A stretch of 64,000 nt of DNA from Posidoniimonas polymericola (lineage in GTDB: Bacteria; Planctomycetota; Planctomycetia; Pirellulales; Lacipirellulaceae), in assembly GCF_007859935.1 (NCBI RefSeq), contig NZ_SJPO01000003.1, positions 454,827 through 518,826 on the forward strand. Reading direction: 5' to 3'. The position numbers were made by a program, and so were the translations under genes. Each line of letters starts with the position of its first letter. Position 1 is the stretch's first letter. The notes under the pieces were generated by a model. It was given only the letters and a program-made list of their open reading frames with translations, was not told where the DNA came from and did not search any database. Positions 8,419 to 18,339 of the stretch are shown piece by piece.

Positions 8419-9201
8419 CTATTGGTCGGTGGAGTTCGATGGGAGCCACAGGGTGAACCGGGCGCCGCGGCCAGGGCCGCTGTCGACGTCGATCCGGCCG
8501 CCGTGCTCGGTGATGATCCGCCAGCACTTCGAGAGCCCGAAGCCGAGCCCGCGTCCCGCTTCACGGCCGCTGTAGAACGGGTCGAACATGTGCTCCCGCA
8601 CCGCCGGCGGGACGCCGGGCCCGTTGTCCGAGACCTCCACTATCACCCACAGGTCATCGATCCGCCGCGCCGCGGCGGCCACCTCGCCGCCGGCGTCCAA
8701 CGCCTCGATGCTGTTGGTCAGCAGGGCCGCGACCGCGACCTCCAGCTGCACCGGGTCGGCGACCGCATCGACCTCGGTGTCCGGGTCCGTCTGCTCCACC
8801 AAAATCCCGCGCTCCTCGGCCAGCGGGCGGACCTCCTCGACCACGCGCGAGAGCAGCCCGACCAGGTCGAGCGGCTCCTTATGCATCCGCGGCGGGCGGG
8901 CGAAGAGCATCAAGTCCGAGATCATCTCGTGGGCCCGCATCGCCTGACGGTGGATCGCGGTCAGCATCCGCCGGTTCGACTCGTCCCGCTCGGTGCGGAG
9001 CATGGTCTGCGCGCGGGCGGCGATGTTGGCCAGCGGGTTGTTGATCTCGTGGCTGGCGCCGTAGGCGAGCTCCTTCATCGCGTCGAGCTTGGCGTGCTCG
9101 ACGGCGCGGCGGAACTCGTCGTTGTCGAATGCCGCGTGTGGGGACGGCGCTACCGCCGGCGCGTCACGACGCTGTTGTTCTGCTTCGTCCACGCGCAGCA
9201 T
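8419..9201 (-). CDS. Soluble sensor histidine kinase, NtrB-like
   Basis: Autophosphorylating kinase of a two-component system, 260 aa, with no membrane segment and only ~45 residues before the dimerisation helix. H-box SHEINNPLANIAARAQTML, N-box ALLTNSIEAL, G1 VSDNGPGVP, F/G2 region FDPFYSGREAGRGLGFGLSKCW and the final SGPGRGARFTLWLP strand are all present. The input signal must therefore come from a partner or the short N-terminus. It follows the HTH-receiver gene (9376-9957) by 174 bp on the same strand, which suggests that protein is its partner. Confidence 0.88.
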   Translation of the reverse strand: MLRVDEAEQQRRDAPAVAPSPHAAFDNDEFRRAVEHAKLDAMKELAYGASHEINNPLANIAARAQTMLRTERDESNRRMLTAIHRQAMRAHEMISDLMLFARPPRMHKEPLDLVGLLSRVVEEVRPLAEERGILVEQTDPDTEVDAVADPVQLEVAVAALLTNSIEALDAGGEVAAAARRIDDLWVIVEVSDNGPGVPPAVREHMFDPFYSGREAGRGLGFGLSKCWRIITEHGGRIDVDSGPGRGARFTLWLPSNSTDQ

Positions 9202-9375
9202 CCGGCTGTGTGCGTCCCGAACGCCCCGGGGCTCCGCCGCAACGTCGAGGGCGGGGAAGGGGGACGACAGGTCGCTTGGTCACGACTCGAGCGGGGTGCA
9301 TCGGATACAACGCCGCCTCGAGACTGCTTTGCTCGCAAGCCACACGCCACACGGCTGACGGCTCGCGAGTCTGGG

Positions 9376-9957
9376 TTAGCTCGAAGCGGCGGTCTCGACG
9401 TCCAGCAGCTGGCAGACCCGGGTGGTCAGCGCGTCGACATCGAACGGCTTCTTCATGAAGTCGTTGGCGCCGGCGTCACGCAGCTTCTGGATCTTGTCCT
9501 CCTCGACCATGCCCGAGATGCAGATGATCCGCACGTCGTCCATGCTCTTGTCGCCGCGTACGAGTTGGCAGACTTCAAGGCCGTTGATGTCCGGCAGCAT
9601 GATGTCGAGCACCACCAAGTCGGGGCGGAACTCCTTGATCTGCATGCCGGCTCCGAAGCCGTTGTTCACGCTGCGGACGTCAAACCGCCCGTCGCGCTGG
9701 AAATGGTCGACCAGCAGGTCCACCAGGTCCTCGTCGTCGTCAACGATCAGCAGCTTGCGTTTGCCGCTGTCGAGGGCGTCGGTAGGGATCCCGTTGTCCC
9801 GCATGAAGGTGTATAGCTGATCCCGGGGGATCCGGCGAAAACGGCTGCCGGGCACGCGGAAGCCCTTGAGCTGCCCCGAGTCGAAGCAACGGATAATTGT
9901 CTGCTGACTCACCTTGCAGATCTTGGCGGCTTCGCCCGTTGTAAAGACGGTTTTCAT
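9376..9957 (-). CDS. Excisionase-type HTH fused to response-regulator receiver domain
   Basis: 193 aa. Residues 1-60 are a MerR/excisionase-like DNA-binding domain (TTGEAAKICKVSQQTIIRCF, then GFRVPGSRFRRIPRDQLYTFM). Residues ~68-190 are a receiver: acidic pair LLIVDDDEDL, phosphoacceptor in LVVLDIMLPD, Thr/Ser switch CISGM and Lys in FMKKPFD. The effector domain comes first, the reverse of the usual response-regulator order. ATG 9957 has a GAGAGGAG stretch ~11 bp upstream. The gene is preceded by a ~318-nt leader and a TTGACT-N16-TATAAT promoter. Probably acts with the kinase at 8419-9201. Confidence 0.86.
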   Translation of the reverse strand: MKTVFTTGEAAKICKVSQQTIIRCFDSGQLKGFRVPGSRFRRIPRDQLYTFMRDNGIPTDALDSGKRKLLIVDDDEDLVDLLVDHFQRDGRFDVRSVNNGFGAGMQIKEFRPDLVVLDIMLPDINGLEVCQLVRGDKSMDDVRIICISGMVEEDKIQKLRDAGANDFMKKPFDVDALTTRVCQLLDVETAASS

Positions 9958-10144
9958 TCGCTTAACCACTCCTCTCCCTAGTGAATGGTGTGACAGTCCG
10001 TGCCTCGCCGCCGCCGGAGACGACCTTGGCGCGCCGGAGTCGACCTTGTCGTGGTCGAGCGGGCTGACAATCAGGTTGTTGGCGGTCGGGCGGTGCGACG
10101 ACCGTAAGGTCACGCGCCACCCCGATCTGGAGCGGTACACGCCC

Positions 10145-10265
10145 CAATACCCTAAAGGGACCAAACCCCGAAAGGGAAACTCATGGGCTTAATGCCCTTG
10201 ACCTACGGAATTCTACGAGGCTTTGCAAACGGCATGATCAACCATGCCTTCCCCGGTTGCCTGAA
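10145..10265 (-). promoter_or_regulatory. Candidate structured leader, c-di-GMP-I (GEMM)-like core
   Basis: Inside the leader of the HTH-receiver gene. Read on the minus strand it holds CAGGCAACC, a hairpin GGCATG-N6-CATGCC, then GCAAAGCCTCG and CGTAGGT, followed by hairpins GGGCATTAAGCCC, CCCTTTCGGGG and CCCTTTAGGG. GCAAAGCCTC...GTAGGT around a stem with a bulged U matches the P2 base of GEMM/c-di-GMP-I riboswitches, and CAGGCAACC resembles their CAGGGCAAACC. The 3' conserved part is not well matched and the hairpin loop is not GNRA, so this is a candidate only. Confidence 0.3.
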
Positions 10266-10282
10266 TTGCCAGAGGTGAGCGA

Positions 10283-10310
10283 ATTATAACGGGCTAGGGG
10301 AGTCAGTCAA
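10283..10310 (-). promoter_or_regulatory. Sigma70-type promoter of the HTH-receiver cluster
   Basis: On the minus strand TTGACT (10310-10305), a 16-bp spacer, then TATAAT (10288-10283): the best promoter match seen in the window. Transcription would start near 10276, giving a leader of about 318 nt before ATG 9957. The rest of the 9958-10451 gap, towards mnmG, shows nothing clear. Confidence 0.65.
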
Positions 10311-10451
10311 TATCGATGTCGTTGACGTAAGTCTTTCTCATTATTGGCTTTGTGATTGCCGGAAAACGCCACTGACGATTTAGCCCGGCGGTGGGGCCGC
10401 GGCGATCGTCTGGCTGGACACCCCGCTGCGACGCTGCCGAAAGCAACTAAC

Positions 10452-12335
10452 CTACCGTGTCTGCGAGGGTTTCCTACTCGCCTCTAGGTGCGCCATCAGC
10501 AGCGTGATGTCCGTGGGCGTGATGCCGCGGATGCGGCTCGCCTGGTCGATGTTCGTGGGGCGGATGGACGTGAGCTTCTCGCGCGCCTCGGCGCGCAGCT
10601 GCGTTAGCCGGCTGTAGTCGTAGCCATCGGGGATGCGCTTGCCTGCCAGCCGGCGTTGCCGGTCGACCTCGGTCCTCTGCCGGCTGATGTAGCCCGCGTA
10701 CTTGGTGTCGAACAACGCCTGTTCGGCCGCTTCGGGGCCGGCGTTGGCTAGGACGGGCGAGCGCTCGACGATCTCGTCCCAGCCGATCTCTGGTCGCTTG
10801 AGCAGCTGCTCGAGCGAAACCCCTTCGCTGCGTGAGTCGGCCAGCAGCTTCGCTATCCGATCAACCTCATCCATCTTGACACGCAGGCGGTCGACGCGCT
10901 GGGCGTCGACTAGGCCGACCTGATGGCCCAGCGGAGTAAGCCGGCGGTCGGCGTTGTCCTGGCGGAGCAGCAGCCGGTACTCGGCGCGGCTGGTGAACAT
11001 CCGGTACGGCTCGTCCACTCCGCGGGTCACGAGGTCGTCGATCAGCACGCCGATGTACGCCTGGTCGCGCGGCAGGACCAGCGGCTCGCGGTCGGCGACC
11101 GCCAGCGCGGCGTTGGCGCCGGCGATCAGGCCCTGGGCGCCGGCCTCCTCGTAGCCGGTGGTGCCGTTGATCTGCCCGGCGAAGTACAGCCCGGCGACCC
11201 GCTTGGTCTCGAGCGTCGGCTTGAGCTGCTCGGGCGGGGCGTAGTCGTACTCTACGGCGTAGCCGTACCGCATGATCTGGGCCTGCTCGCAGCCCGGGAT
11301 CAGTCGGAACATCGCGTCCTGCACGTCGCGTGGCAGGCTGGTGCTGACGCCGTTGACGTAGACCTCTTGCGTGTGGCGGCCCTCGGGCTCGAGGAACAGC
11401 TGGTGCTGCGTCTTCTCTGCGAACCGCACGATCTTATCTTCGATTGACGGGCAGTACCGCGGGCCGGTGCTGTCGATCTGCCCGCTGTACATCGGCGCAC
11501 GGTGCAGGTTGGCCCGGATCAGCTCGTGCACCGGCTCGTTGGTGTAGGTGATGTGGCAGGGGAGCTGCGGCTCTGGCAGGCGGTCGGTCAGGAAGGAGAA
11601 GCCACGCGGCGGGTCGTCGCCGGGCTGCAGCTCGCACCGGGAGTATTCGATCGTGCGGCCGTTGATGCGCGGCGGGGTGCCGGTCTTGAACCGCTCGAGC
11701 TGGAAGCCGAGGCGGCGGAGCGCGCCGCTGATGCCGGCGGTGGTCCCTTCGCCCGCCCGGCCGCCGGCGGTCTGGGCCTCGCCGGTGTGCATGATCGCCT
11801 GCAGGAAGGTGCCGGTCGTCAGGATGACGGTCGGCGCCAGGTATTGCGCGTTGCCCTTGACCAGCACGCCGGCGATTGTGCCGGGCGTGCCGCGGTCTGA
11901 AGCAGTCTCACCAGCGGGCCGCGGTCCCTGCGGCGTGGCGACCAGTAGGTCCTCGACGACCTCTTGCCGCAGGCAGAGGTTCGGCTGCTCCTCGACGACA
12001 CGCTTGACCTCTGCCTGGTACGCCTTCTTGTCGGCTTGGGCGCGGGGGCTGTGCATCGCCGGGCCCTTGCGGAGGTTGAGCATCCGGAACTGGATGCCCG
12101 CGGCGTCGATTGCGCGGCCCATGGCGCCGCCGAGGGCGTCGATCTCGCGGACGATCTGGCCCTTGCCCACGCCGCCAATCGCCGGGTTGCAGCTCATCTG
12201 GCCAACCGTGTCGAGGTTGGTGGTGAGCAGCGCCGTGCGGGCGCCGATCCGCGCGGCGGCCAGCGCGGCCTCGGTCCCCGCGTGGCCGGCGCCGATGACT
12301 AGCACGTCGTAGTGGTATTGGGATGTCGTTTTCAC
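10452..12335 (-). CDS. mnmG: tRNA uridine-5-carboxymethylaminomethyl(34) synthesis enzyme MnmG
   Basis: FAD-dependent partner of MnmE that modifies wobble U34 of several tRNAs; 627 aa, the usual family length. FAD-binding motif [43 protein letters not shown] and [13 protein letters not shown] blocks are all present, and the C-terminal helical MnmE-contact domain ends with [15 protein letters not shown]. The start is GTG 12335 because no ATG precedes the Rossmann motif; no clear Shine-Dalgarno is visible. It is divergent from the Uma2 gene and mnmE is not in the window. Confidence 0.95.
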   Translation of the reverse strand: MKTTSQYHYDVLVIGAGHAGTEAALAAARIGARTALLTTNLDTVGQMSCNPAIGGVGKGQIVREIDALGGAMGRAIDAAGIQFRMLNLRKGPAMHSPRAQADKKAYQAEVKRVVEEQPNLCLRQEVVEDLLVATPQGPRPAGETASDRGTPGTIAGVLVKGNAQYLAPTVILTTGTFLQAIMHTGEAQTAGGRAGEGTTAGISGALRRLGFQLERFKTGTPPRINGRTIEYSRCELQPGDDPPRGFSFLTDRLPEPQLPCHITYTNEPVHELIRANLHRAPMYSGQIDSTGPRYCPSIEDKIVRFAEKTQHQLFLEPEGRHTQEVYVNGVSTSLPRDVQDAMFRLIPGCEQAQIMRYGYAVEYDYAPPEQLKPTLETKRVAGLYFAGQINGTTGYEEAGAQGLIAGANAALAVADREPLVLPRDQAYIGVLIDDLVTRGVDEPYRMFTSRAEYRLLLRQDNADRRLTPLGHQVGLVDAQRVDRLRVKMDEVDRIAKLLADSRSEGVSLEQLLKRPEIGWDEIVERSPVLANAGPEAAEQALFDTKYAGYISRQRTEVDRQRRLAGKRIPDGYDYSRLTQLRAEAREKLTSIRPTNIDQASRIRGITPTDITLLMAHLEASRKPSQTR

Positions 12336-12376
12336 GGAGAATCGGGTGGCGTTTAGCCCGCCGGGGCAATCGGTGC

Positions 12377-12382
12377 TAGAAT
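12377..12382 (+). promoter_or_regulatory. -10 box (TAGAAT) for the Uma2-tag pair
   Basis: TAGAAT overlaps the ATG at 12381. If this is the -10 box, transcription starts near 12389, so that ATG cannot be the start and ATG 12423 becomes the first usable one. No good -35 is seen. Confidence 0.4.
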
Positions 12383-12422
12383 GAACGGACCCACTATCTT
12401 ACCCCGCTGGTCCCCAGCCGCC

Positions 12423-13007
12423 ATGTCCATCGTCTCCAACATACTCGACATCCCCGACGTCCGGGCGCTCTGCCACCGCATGACGGTCGAGCAGTACCGC
12501 CGAGCGGCAGAGGAGGGTCTGATCGAGGAGAAGACCGAACTGATCCGCGGAGTGGTGCTAGACAAGATGAGCAAATCTCCTTTGCATGGCTGGCTGCTGC
12601 AGTTCCTCGCCAAGTGGTTGCACGGCGCGATCGAATCGGGGTGGACGGTACGGTTGGACCAGCCGTTGACGCTGAAAGACTCAGAGCCTGAGCCGGACGT
12701 TTCGGTTGTCGTCGGTAGCGATGATGACTACCGCACCCAGCACCCCTCGACGGCTTCGTTGGTTATCGAGATCGCGATCTCGTCGGAGAAGCTCGATCGC
12801 GAGAATGCGGCAATCTACGCCGAGGCCGACGTAGATGAGTACTGGATCGTTCTTGCCGAGCAACAGTGTGTCGAGGTTTGTCGTCGTCCTATCGCGGGCA
12901 GGTACCAGGATGTTACGCTGCTCAAATCTGGGGAGAGCCTGAAGCCCCTAGCGTTTCCCTCTTTGGAGATGCCGGTCATGCAGCTTTTTCCTTCCAAGAC
13001 CAAATAG
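12423..13007 (+). CDS. Uma2-family (DUF820) putative endonuclease
   Basis: 194 aa, PD-(D/E)XK-like fold of the Uma2 family, common in multicellular-type bacteria and of unknown biological role. Diagnostic pieces are MTVEQYRRAAEEGLIEE, ELIRGVVLDKM, PEPDVSVVV and LVIEIAISSEKLDRENAAIYAEADVDEYWIV; the Asp of EPDVSVVV and the Glu of VIEIA are the expected metal ligands. The frame also contains an ATG at 12381, but that lies within a likely -10 box. The stop is 5 bp before the tag start, so the two are probably one transcript. Confidence 0.82.
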   Translation: MSIVSNILDIPDVRALCHRMTVEQYRRAAEEGLIEEKTELIRGVVLDKMSKSPLHGWLLQFLAKWLHGAIESGWTVRLDQPLTLKDSEPEPDVSVVVGSDDDYRTQHPSTASLVIEIAISSEKLDRENAAIYAEADVDEYWIVLAEQQCVEVCRRPIAGRYQDVTLLKSGESLKPLAFPSLEMPVMQLFPSKTK

Positions 13008-13012
13008 CGCCG

Positions 13013-13585
13013 ATGCCACGCTGCCCCTGGGCCGAAGTCTCGGACCTCGACCGCCTCTACCACGACCAGGAGTGGGGCGTGCCGATCCGTGGCGACGACC
13101 ACTTGGCGTTCGAGATGCTCACCCTCGAGGGCGCCCAGGCGGGGCTGAGCTGGAGCACCGTGCTCGCCAAACGCGAGGGCTACCGCCGCTGCTTCGCCGG
13201 CTTCGACCCGGCCAAGGTCGCCCGCTTCACCGACAAGCGGGTGGAGAAGCTGCTGGCCGACCCGGCCATCATCCGCCACCGCGGCAAGATCGAGTCGACG
13301 GTGGGCAACGCCCGGGCGGTGCTCGACCTGCAGGACGCCGAGGGCTCGCTGTGTGACTACCTGTGGTCGTTCGTCGACGGCCGGCCGATCCAGAACCGGC
13401 TGAAGTCCATCGCCGAGGCGCCCGAACACACGCCGATTTCCACCGCGATGAGCAAGGAGCTCAAACGCCGCGGCTTCCGCTTCCTCGGCCCGACCACCTG
13501 CTACGCGTTCATGCAGGCAGCCGGCATGGTGAACGATCACCTGGTGAGCTGCCCGCGGCACAAGGTCGTGAAGGGGCTGAGCTAG
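13013..13585 (+). CDS. tag: DNA-3-methyladenine glycosylase I
   Basis: Base-excision repair glycosylase that removes 3-methyladenine from alkylated DNA; 190 aa, typical for Tag. MPRCPWAEV carries the first zinc-binding Cys, LYHDQEWGVP the His, and HLVSCPRHK near the C-terminus the remaining His and Cys. EMLTLEGAQAGLSW and GFRFLGPTTCYAFMQAAGMVNDH are typical family blocks. The start ATG 13013 begins directly with the conserved zinc Cys region; the open frame extends further left inside the Uma2 gene but is not coding there. Confidence 0.93.
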   Translation: MPRCPWAEVSDLDRLYHDQEWGVPIRGDDHLAFEMLTLEGAQAGLSWSTVLAKREGYRRCFAGFDPAKVARFTDKRVEKLLADPAIIRHRGKIESTVGNARAVLDLQDAEGSLCDYLWSFVDGRPIQNRLKSIAEAPEHTPISTAMSKELKRRGFRFLGPTTCYAFMQAAGMVNDHLVSCPRHKVVKGLS

Positions 13586-13601
13586 ACGGGACTTTCTACG
13601 C

Positions 13602-13961
13602 TCACACCTGTCGGCGTTTTCGCCGGTGGGGCGGTCGTAGCGACTGGAGTTGCTGCCGCACGTGTTCGAGCGCCCTCGCGAAGTCGTCGTTCTTCGGATC
13701 GGCTTGAGCCGCCTTCCGCAGCGCACGCTCGGCGGCGTCCCAGTTCTCGGCGCCCATGGCGACCTGGGCACGGTGCCACCACCTGGCGGCCCTAGATGCC
13801 GAGGCGATCGCCGCGGCGCCTTCTTCTGAAAACCAAACAAGCGATCCGCAGTGCGGACAAGTGGCGTCGCCCGGCGGCCGGGACGCCTCGATGCGCAGTT
13901 CTTTCCCGCACACGCCGCAGGTGTTGTCGTCGCCTTCTGGGGTGCGAGATGAGGGCTGCAT
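13602..13961 (-). CDS. Small zinc-ribbon protein with helical repeat
   Basis: 119 aa. Start ATG 13961 (MQPSSRTPEG) is preferred over an upstream in-frame start. N-terminal zinc ribbon CGVCGKEL...CPHCGSL binds one zinc through four cysteines. The second half (WWHRAQVAMGAENWDAAERALRKAAQADPKNDDFARAL) forms a TPR-like helical hairpin. Function unknown; such ribbon-TPR proteins are frequent in planctomycetes. It converges with tag, leaving 16 bp between the stops. Confidence 0.65.
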   Translation of the reverse strand: MQPSSRTPEGDDNTCGVCGKELRIEASRPPGDATCPHCGSLVWFSEEGAAAIASASRAARWWHRAQVAMGAENWDAAERALRKAAQADPKNDDFARALEHVRQQLQSLRPPHRRKRRQV

Positions 13962-14061
13962 ACGCGCTGCCTGCTGAGGGAGATTGGCAATCCACCGGCT
14001 GCCGTATTCTACTCCTGTGCTTGGCCGCAATTCCACTGAAATGCCGCGACTCTAGCGAGAG

Positions 14062-15300
14062 CTACCGCTTGTACTCGACCCCCGCGAACCAGCCGTGCAT
14101 CAGCAGGTCGCTGCTGGTTGGGTCGGCGCCGATGAAGGCCTCGTCGCCCATTTCGACGCCGGTCAGGTACAGCACCTGGTAGCCGAGTCGGGCGGTTGTG
14201 CAGCGGTTCACCTGGTAGACGCCGCCGAGCAGCGCCTCGCCGACGAACGCGACCCGCATGCGGTCCGAGCTGTAGCCGGTGCGGGAAGAGTTGCTCGAGA
14301 ACTGCGACTCGTCCACCAAGGTCGACGGGTCGTCGAGGGCCAGGCGGCTGCGGGTTTCAGTGTAGCCGGAGTCTCGCTTGATGTAGTTGAAGTAGGCGCC
14401 GCCGTTCACGAAGCCCTCCACGTGGAACCGGTCGCCCAGCGTGAAGAAGTCCGCCCGCATGCCGGTCTGCAGGCCGATCAGGTGGTTGTCGACCGCCACG
14501 CCGCGGAGGACGTCGGTGATGTCGAGCGCCGGGTCGCCGATCACGCCGTCCGCCGCGTTCGGCGGGATCTGAGGCGGCTGCGCGGTGTTGTCTAGGTAGT
14601 CACTCACCCGCTCGGACAGCAGGATGAACCGCCCGCCGCCGAACAGCTTAATCGCGCCGTCGTTGACCGTTTGGGCGTTCAGCTCGACCGAGTTCAGCGA
14701 CGACCGGTAGCTCAGCGACTTCTGCGACTCGAAGCCCGGCGCCGCGGGCAGCGGGCCGGGGAACGGCACGTTCGGGTCGAACGCGTTCGCCTGCCAGTTG
14801 AACACGCCCAGGTAGCCTACCTGCAGCTCGTAGCCCCTGCACTGCGGCCAGTAGCTCGAGACCATCAGCCGGGCTCCGATGCCCTCCCGCATGTTCTCGC
14901 TAACGGTCCCGGCGGCCGCCGGGTCGATCGCGATGCCGCCGGCCGTGGCGCCGGTCGCCAGCGTGTTGAGGTCGATGTTGTCGCGGAACAGGAACACGCC
15001 GTCGAACTTGCTGGTCCACCGCGGACCGACCTTGAAGGTGTCGCAGTGGCCGGGCCCGGTGCGGTAGGGCGACCCCCCCGCTCCCCAGCCCCAGTCGCAC
15101 GCCCCGACGCTCGGGTCGCCGTGGGCGGCGGCCATCTGGGCGGCGAAGTCGCCGCCCGGGTACGACGTGCTGCCGGACCCCGAGGGCGAGCTGAGGCTGT
15201 ACTGCACCATGCCCGCCTGGTCGGCGGACGCTTGTTCGGTGGGCGCCGCCGCCAGCAGCATGAATCCAACGGCGGCGATCCTGGCGAGTCGTCGAGGCAT
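14062..15300 (-). CDS. BBP7-family outer-membrane beta-barrel protein
   Basis: 412 aa exported protein. Signal peptide MPRRLARIAAVGFMLLAAAP ending near ASA. The body has many alternating hydrophobic beta strands with aromatic edges (ARLMVSSYWPQCRGYELQVG, AIKLFGGGRFILLSERVSDYL, HVEGFVNGGAYFNYIK, RMRVAFVGEALLGGVYQV, TARLGYQVLYLTGVEMGDEAF) and ends with HGWFAGVEYKR, the pattern of the planctomycete BBP7-type barrel. Presumably an outer-membrane protein; whether it is a porin is not known. Monocistronic. Confidence 0.75.
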   Translation of the reverse strand: MPRRLARIAAVGFMLLAAAPTEQASADQAGMVQYSLSSPSGSGSTSYPGGDFAAQMAAAHGDPSVGACDWGWGAGGSPYRTGPGHCDTFKVGPRWTSKFDGVFLFRDNIDLNTLATGATAGGIAIDPAAAGTVSENMREGIGARLMVSSYWPQCRGYELQVGYLGVFNWQANAFDPNVPFPGPLPAAPGFESQKSLSYRSSLNSVELNAQTVNDGAIKLFGGGRFILLSERVSDYLDNTAQPPQIPPNAADGVIGDPALDITDVLRGVAVDNHLIGLQTGMRADFFTLGDRFHVEGFVNGGAYFNYIKRDSGYTETRSRLALDDPSTLVDESQFSSNSSRTGYSSDRMRVAFVGEALLGGVYQVNRCTTARLGYQVLYLTGVEMGDEAFIGADPTSSDLLMHGWFAGVEYKR

Positions 15301-15438
15301 ATCCCGATCCCTGGGCTTGCGAGCGGGCCGGTCCCTGGCCGCGCAGATGTTCGTACTCTGCGGGATTAATCGGTCGTACGCGTCACGCGATGGCAGACAA
15401 ACCCGCGTCTGTGGGACAGAGCCCGTGACCGTTGCAGT

Positions 15439-16494
<1,056 letters not shown>

Positions 16495-16510
16495 GGTCTT
16501 GGGGGGACGC

Positions 16511-16612
16511 GACTTTTGTCCCCTATTCGCACATCGATTTATAGGGACAAAAGTCGGGCTCGTTCTGGCGGGCCGACTTTTGTCCCTTCTTGTTTGCTAA
16601 GGGGGGACAAAA
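16511..16612. repeat. GACTTTTGTCCC repeat cluster
   Basis: Three copies of the 12-mer GACTTTTGTCCC in alternating orientation (16511-16522, inverted 16544-16555, 16575-16586), plus GGGGACAAAAC at 16602-16612. The first two form a hairpin. It is related to the elements at 3335-3480 and 51672-51806 and lies directly upstream of hisC. Confidence 0.6.
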
Positions 16613-16772
16613 CTCTCCGGCCTAAGGGTTCGCTCTCGCGTCACTTCTCGACGCGTTCAGAGCGACTCTGTCCAACCATTTGACCGCGCTTGCCGGTTGC
16701 TTTCTACAACGAAGTGGGTCGGTTTGGAAACTATTCTTGGGGCGCGTTCCAGGGGAAACGCTGCGCCCGCTA

Positions 16773-16866
16773 GCCGATGGACTACATCCATCGGGTGCCC
16801 CGGGGTTGGGTCTTCCATGAGGGCAACCTCAACACCGGGATCGTCCGACGGATGTAATCCGTCGGC
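16773..16866 (-). repeat. 94-bp double-hairpin repeat, copy 1
   Basis: Same element as 41170-41263 in opposite orientation. Each end is a 21-nt hairpin: CCGACGGAT-N3-ATCCGTCGG at one side and CCGATGGAT-N3-ATCCATCGG (one base changed here) at the other, joined by a conserved centre containing CCCGGTGTTG and GCCCTCA. It lies between hisD and hisC. Confidence 0.7.
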
Positions 16867-16898
16867 TGCCGACGATTGGCCCACGCCGGTTAATGCCG

Positions 16899-18242
16899 CT
16901 AGCCCAGCCGCCGGGTGACCGTCGCCGCGTGGGCGGTCAGGCCTTCCTTCTCGGCGATGCGGACGATGTCCTCGGCGTTCTGTTTCAGGTCCTGTTCGCT
17001 CCACGAAATCACGCTGTTGGAACGCAGGAAGTCGTTGCTCGACAAGCCGCTGGCGAACCGCGCGGTCGAGCCGGTCGGCAGCACGTGCGACGGGCCGGCG
17101 GCGTAGTCGCCCACCGGCACGGGGCTGTGCGGGCCGAGGAACACCGCGCCGGCGCAGCGGATCTTGGCGAGCAACTCCTCGGGCTCGGCGCACGCGATGT
17201 GCAGGTGCTCGGTCGCCAGCAGGTCGGCGATCTGGGCGGCGTGGTCGCGGTCGTTGACAATGATAAAGGCTCCGAACTCCTCGAGCGACTGCCGCGCGAG
17301 GTCGCCCCGCTCCAGCTCCTCGAGCTGCTGCCGCACCGCCACGTTTACCTCGGCCACGAGCGGCTCGTGCCAGGTGATGAGCACCGCCGAGCCGGGGGCG
17401 TGCTCGGCCTGCGCGATCAGGTCGGCCGCGGCGTGCTCCGGCGGGGTGTTCTCGTCGGCGATCACGATCACTTCGCTCGGCCCGGCGATCGAGTCGATGT
17501 CGACCTCGCCGTAGACGTGCTTCTTGGCGAGCGCGACGAACAGGTTGCCCGGGCCAACAATCATGTCGACCTGCGGCAGTCTGTCGCCCAGCCCGTAGGC
17601 CATCGCCGCCACGGCCTGCGCGCCGCCGGCGCGGTACACCTCGGTGACGCCGATCTCGTGGCAGGTCGCCAGCAGGTCCTGGTTGTAGCTGCCGAACTTG
17701 GTGGGCGGCGCAACCACCGCCAGCTCCTGCACGCCGGCGGCCTGCGCCGGCACGGCGGTCATCAGCACGGTGGACGGGTAGGCCGCCGCACCGCCCGGCA
17801 CACAGATGCCGACCCGCGCGAGCGGCAGGTAGCGTTGCCGCAGGAAGCCGCCGCCGGGCGTAGGGATCTCGACGTCCGAGTGCAGGATGGCGGTCTGGAA
17901 CCGCAGGATGTTCTCGCGGATCCGCTGCACGGTCGCCAGGAATTCCGGGTCGGCCGCCGCGTGCGCCGCTTTGAGTTCTTCGGCCGGGACGCGGAGCTGA
18001 TCGGCGGTGAGCTCGGCGCCGTCCAGCTTGGCGGAGTACTCGAGCACCGCGTCGACCCCCTGCTCGCGGACCTCGCGGCAGATCCGCTCGACCACCTGCA
18101 CCGGCGTTAGCGGCTCGCCGAAGACTTCGATCGTCTTGCGGCGGCCGGCCTCGCTCACTACGTTGCCCTCGGGGGCCAGGCGCTGGCGGAGTTCATCGAT
18201 CGCGGCGGCGGCGCCGGGCTGGCGGGCATCGATACGGAGCAT
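16899..18242 (-). CDS. hisD: Histidinol dehydrogenase
   Basis: Last two steps of histidine synthesis, histidinol to histidine with two NAD+; 447 aa, slightly longer than the usual ~430. GFLRQRYLPLARVGICVPGGAAAYPSTVLM, AGGAQAVAAMAYGL, DMIVGPGNLFVALAKKHV, DSIAGPSEV and PSHVLPTGSTARFASGLS are diagnostic; zinc and catalytic residues lie in QAEHAPGS and VGDYAAGPSHV. Start ATG 18242 (MLRIDARQP) is chosen; the frame continues to 18347 without plausible coding sequence. Divergent from the threonine aldolase gene. Confidence 0.94.
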   Translation of the reverse strand: MLRIDARQPGAAAAIDELRQRLAPEGNVVSEAGRRKTIEVFGEPLTPVQVVERICREVREQGVDAVLEYSAKLDGAELTADQLRVPAEELKAAHAAADPEFLATVQRIRENILRFQTAILHSDVEIPTPGGGFLRQRYLPLARVGICVPGGAAAYPSTVLMTAVPAQAAGVQELAVVAPPTKFGSYNQDLLATCHEIGVTEVYRAGGAQAVAAMAYGLGDRLPQVDMIVGPGNLFVALAKKHVYGEVDIDSIAGPSEVIVIADENTPPEHAAADLIAQAEHAPGSAVLITWHEPLVAEVNVAVRQQLEELERGDLARQSLEEFGAFIIVNDRDHAAQIADLLATEHLHIACAEPEELLAKIRCAGAVFLGPHSPVPVGDYAAGPSHVLPTGSTARFASGLSSNDFLRSNSVISWSEQDLKQNAEDIVRIAEKEGLTAHAATVTRRLG

Positions 18243-18339
18243 GCTGGAACGGTGCGGGGATGGGAGACTGCGGGGCGGAGTTGATAGATTAGTTAAGCGT
18301 ACCGGCCAATTGACCGTTGTTCTAGCCGTGCCGAAGGGC

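Noticed and set aside
6595..9816. 1073-codon plus-strand open frame
   Set aside because: Antisense to four well-supported genes (metallophosphoesterase, orphan, kinase, HTH-receiver); Val/Arg/Asp/Gly-rich without domains, as expected for the shadow frame of high-GC genes.
12381..12383. ATG 12381 as start of the Uma2 gene
   Set aside because: It lies inside a probable -10 box (TAGAAT), so it would not be transcribed; ATG 12423 fits the family start.
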